NCBI GenBank assembly: GCA_903836945.1
Contig: CAILSO010000055.1
Location: 26,645-90,644 of the forward strand
Reading direction: 5' to 3'
From: an uncultured Actinomycetes bacterium
GTDB lineage: Bacteria; Actinomycetota; Actinomycetes; Nanopelagicales; Nanopelagicaceae
Length of the DNA stretch: 64,000 bases
Below, piece after piece: positions 63,871-64,000 of the stretch. How positions within the stretch are numbered: the stretch's first letter is position 1; the number at the start of each line of letters is the position of its first letter. The notes beneath the pieces are model-generated. The model was not told the origin of the DNA. It did no database searches and saw only the letters and a program-made list of their open reading frames with translations. The position numbers were made by a program, and so were the translations under genes.

Positions 63871-64000
63871 GATCCATGCAGTTCCATGCAGTTCCATGCA
63901 GTTCCATGCAGTTCCATGCAGTTCCATGCAGTTCCATGCAGTTCCATGCAGTTCCATGCAGTTCCATGCAGTTCCATGCAGTTCCATGCAGTTCCATGCA
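63871..64000. repeat. 10-bp tandem array upstream of prfB
   Basis: After one diverged unit (gatccatgca) at 63871, the unit gttccatgca is repeated perfectly 12 times from 63881 to the end of the window and probably beyond. Period 10 bp is near one DNA helical turn. A 78-codon frame through it is an artefact of the repeat. Confidence 0.97.

Noticed and set aside
63741..63977. Minus-strand reading frame of repeated MELHGTAWNC residues
   Set aside because: It is only the translation of the 10-bp array running into the prfB start region in another frame; period and composition are explained by the DNA repeat.

Overview
The window reads as one continuous piece of an actinobacterial chromosome. The lineage markers are two WhiB-type iron-sulfur regulators, an MtrA-MtrB two-component pair, a PdtaS-like kinase, DUF2017, DUF3039, DUF3499, DUF5719 and Rv3235-family proteins, the CysO-Mec sulfur carrier pair, and gene orders shared with Mycobacterium tuberculosis (clpS-DUF2017-mec-cysO; DUF3499-manB-sahH-mtrA-mtrB-comF-secA-Rv3235; prfB-ftsE-ftsX-smpB-ssrA). 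Base composition is unusually AT-rich for the phylum, many genes abut or overlap by a few bases, and TTG/GTG starts occur. This combination suggests a streamlined freshwater actinobacterium of the Nanopelagicales (acI) type. That placement is inference, not a database result.

Layout. 1-3.6 kb (minus): cysO (cut by the window edge), mec, DUF2017, clpS, a secreted GH18 protein and a DUF3039 protein. 3.6-7.4 kb (plus): argF, then a three-subunit proton-translocating transhydrogenase. 7.4-13.4 kb: pirin, an alpha/beta hydrolase, a lipoprotein, an ArsP-like permease fused to a YHS domain, a glycosyltransferase, a short ribosome hibernation factor and a secreted lysine-rich protein. 13.6-22.9 kb: a surface-glycan island with an ABC-2 exporter (Wzm/Wzt type), two glycosyltransferases and five enzymes that match the complete Wbp-type route from UDP-GlcNAc to UDP-2,3-diacetamido-mannuronic acid. 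23-31.5 kb: an anchored DMFase-like protein, small membrane proteins, an overlapping PLP/FAD/PLP enzyme operon, TerC, a DNA glycosylase and MsrA. 31.6-45.2 kb: tRNA-Arg, WhiB1-type regulator, PdtaS-like kinase, a CpaE/CpaB-like pair, Rv3235-family protein, SecA, ComF, MtrB, MtrA, SahH, ManB and DUF3499. LpqB, normally between mtrB and comF, is absent. 45.2-52.3 kb: DUF5719, a giant membrane glycosyltransferase, a WhiB2-type regulator, a nucleotidyltransferase and a Gfo/Idh/MocA oxidoreductase. 52.3-58.2 kb: NCS2 permease, DUF4389, argG, a small unknown protein and a 13E12-type HNH protein. 58.3-64 kb: ssrA (tmRNA), smpB, a CtpA-like protease, ftsX, ftsE and prfB.

The most striking feature is not a gene. 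At least twelve short direct tandem arrays (unit 10-20 bp, about 2-13 copies) sit in the intergenic spaces, each with its own unit sequence. Several are duplications of the 3' end of the adjacent gene with its stop codon (Rv3235-family gene, terC, and in diverged form ftsX). Others lie in leaders or promoter regions (whiB2-type gene, NCS2 permease, prfB). One array abuts an 85-nt imperfect hairpin that looks like a structured RNA or a small non-coding element. I know of no description of this pattern, and copy-number variation in natural populations would be easy to test.
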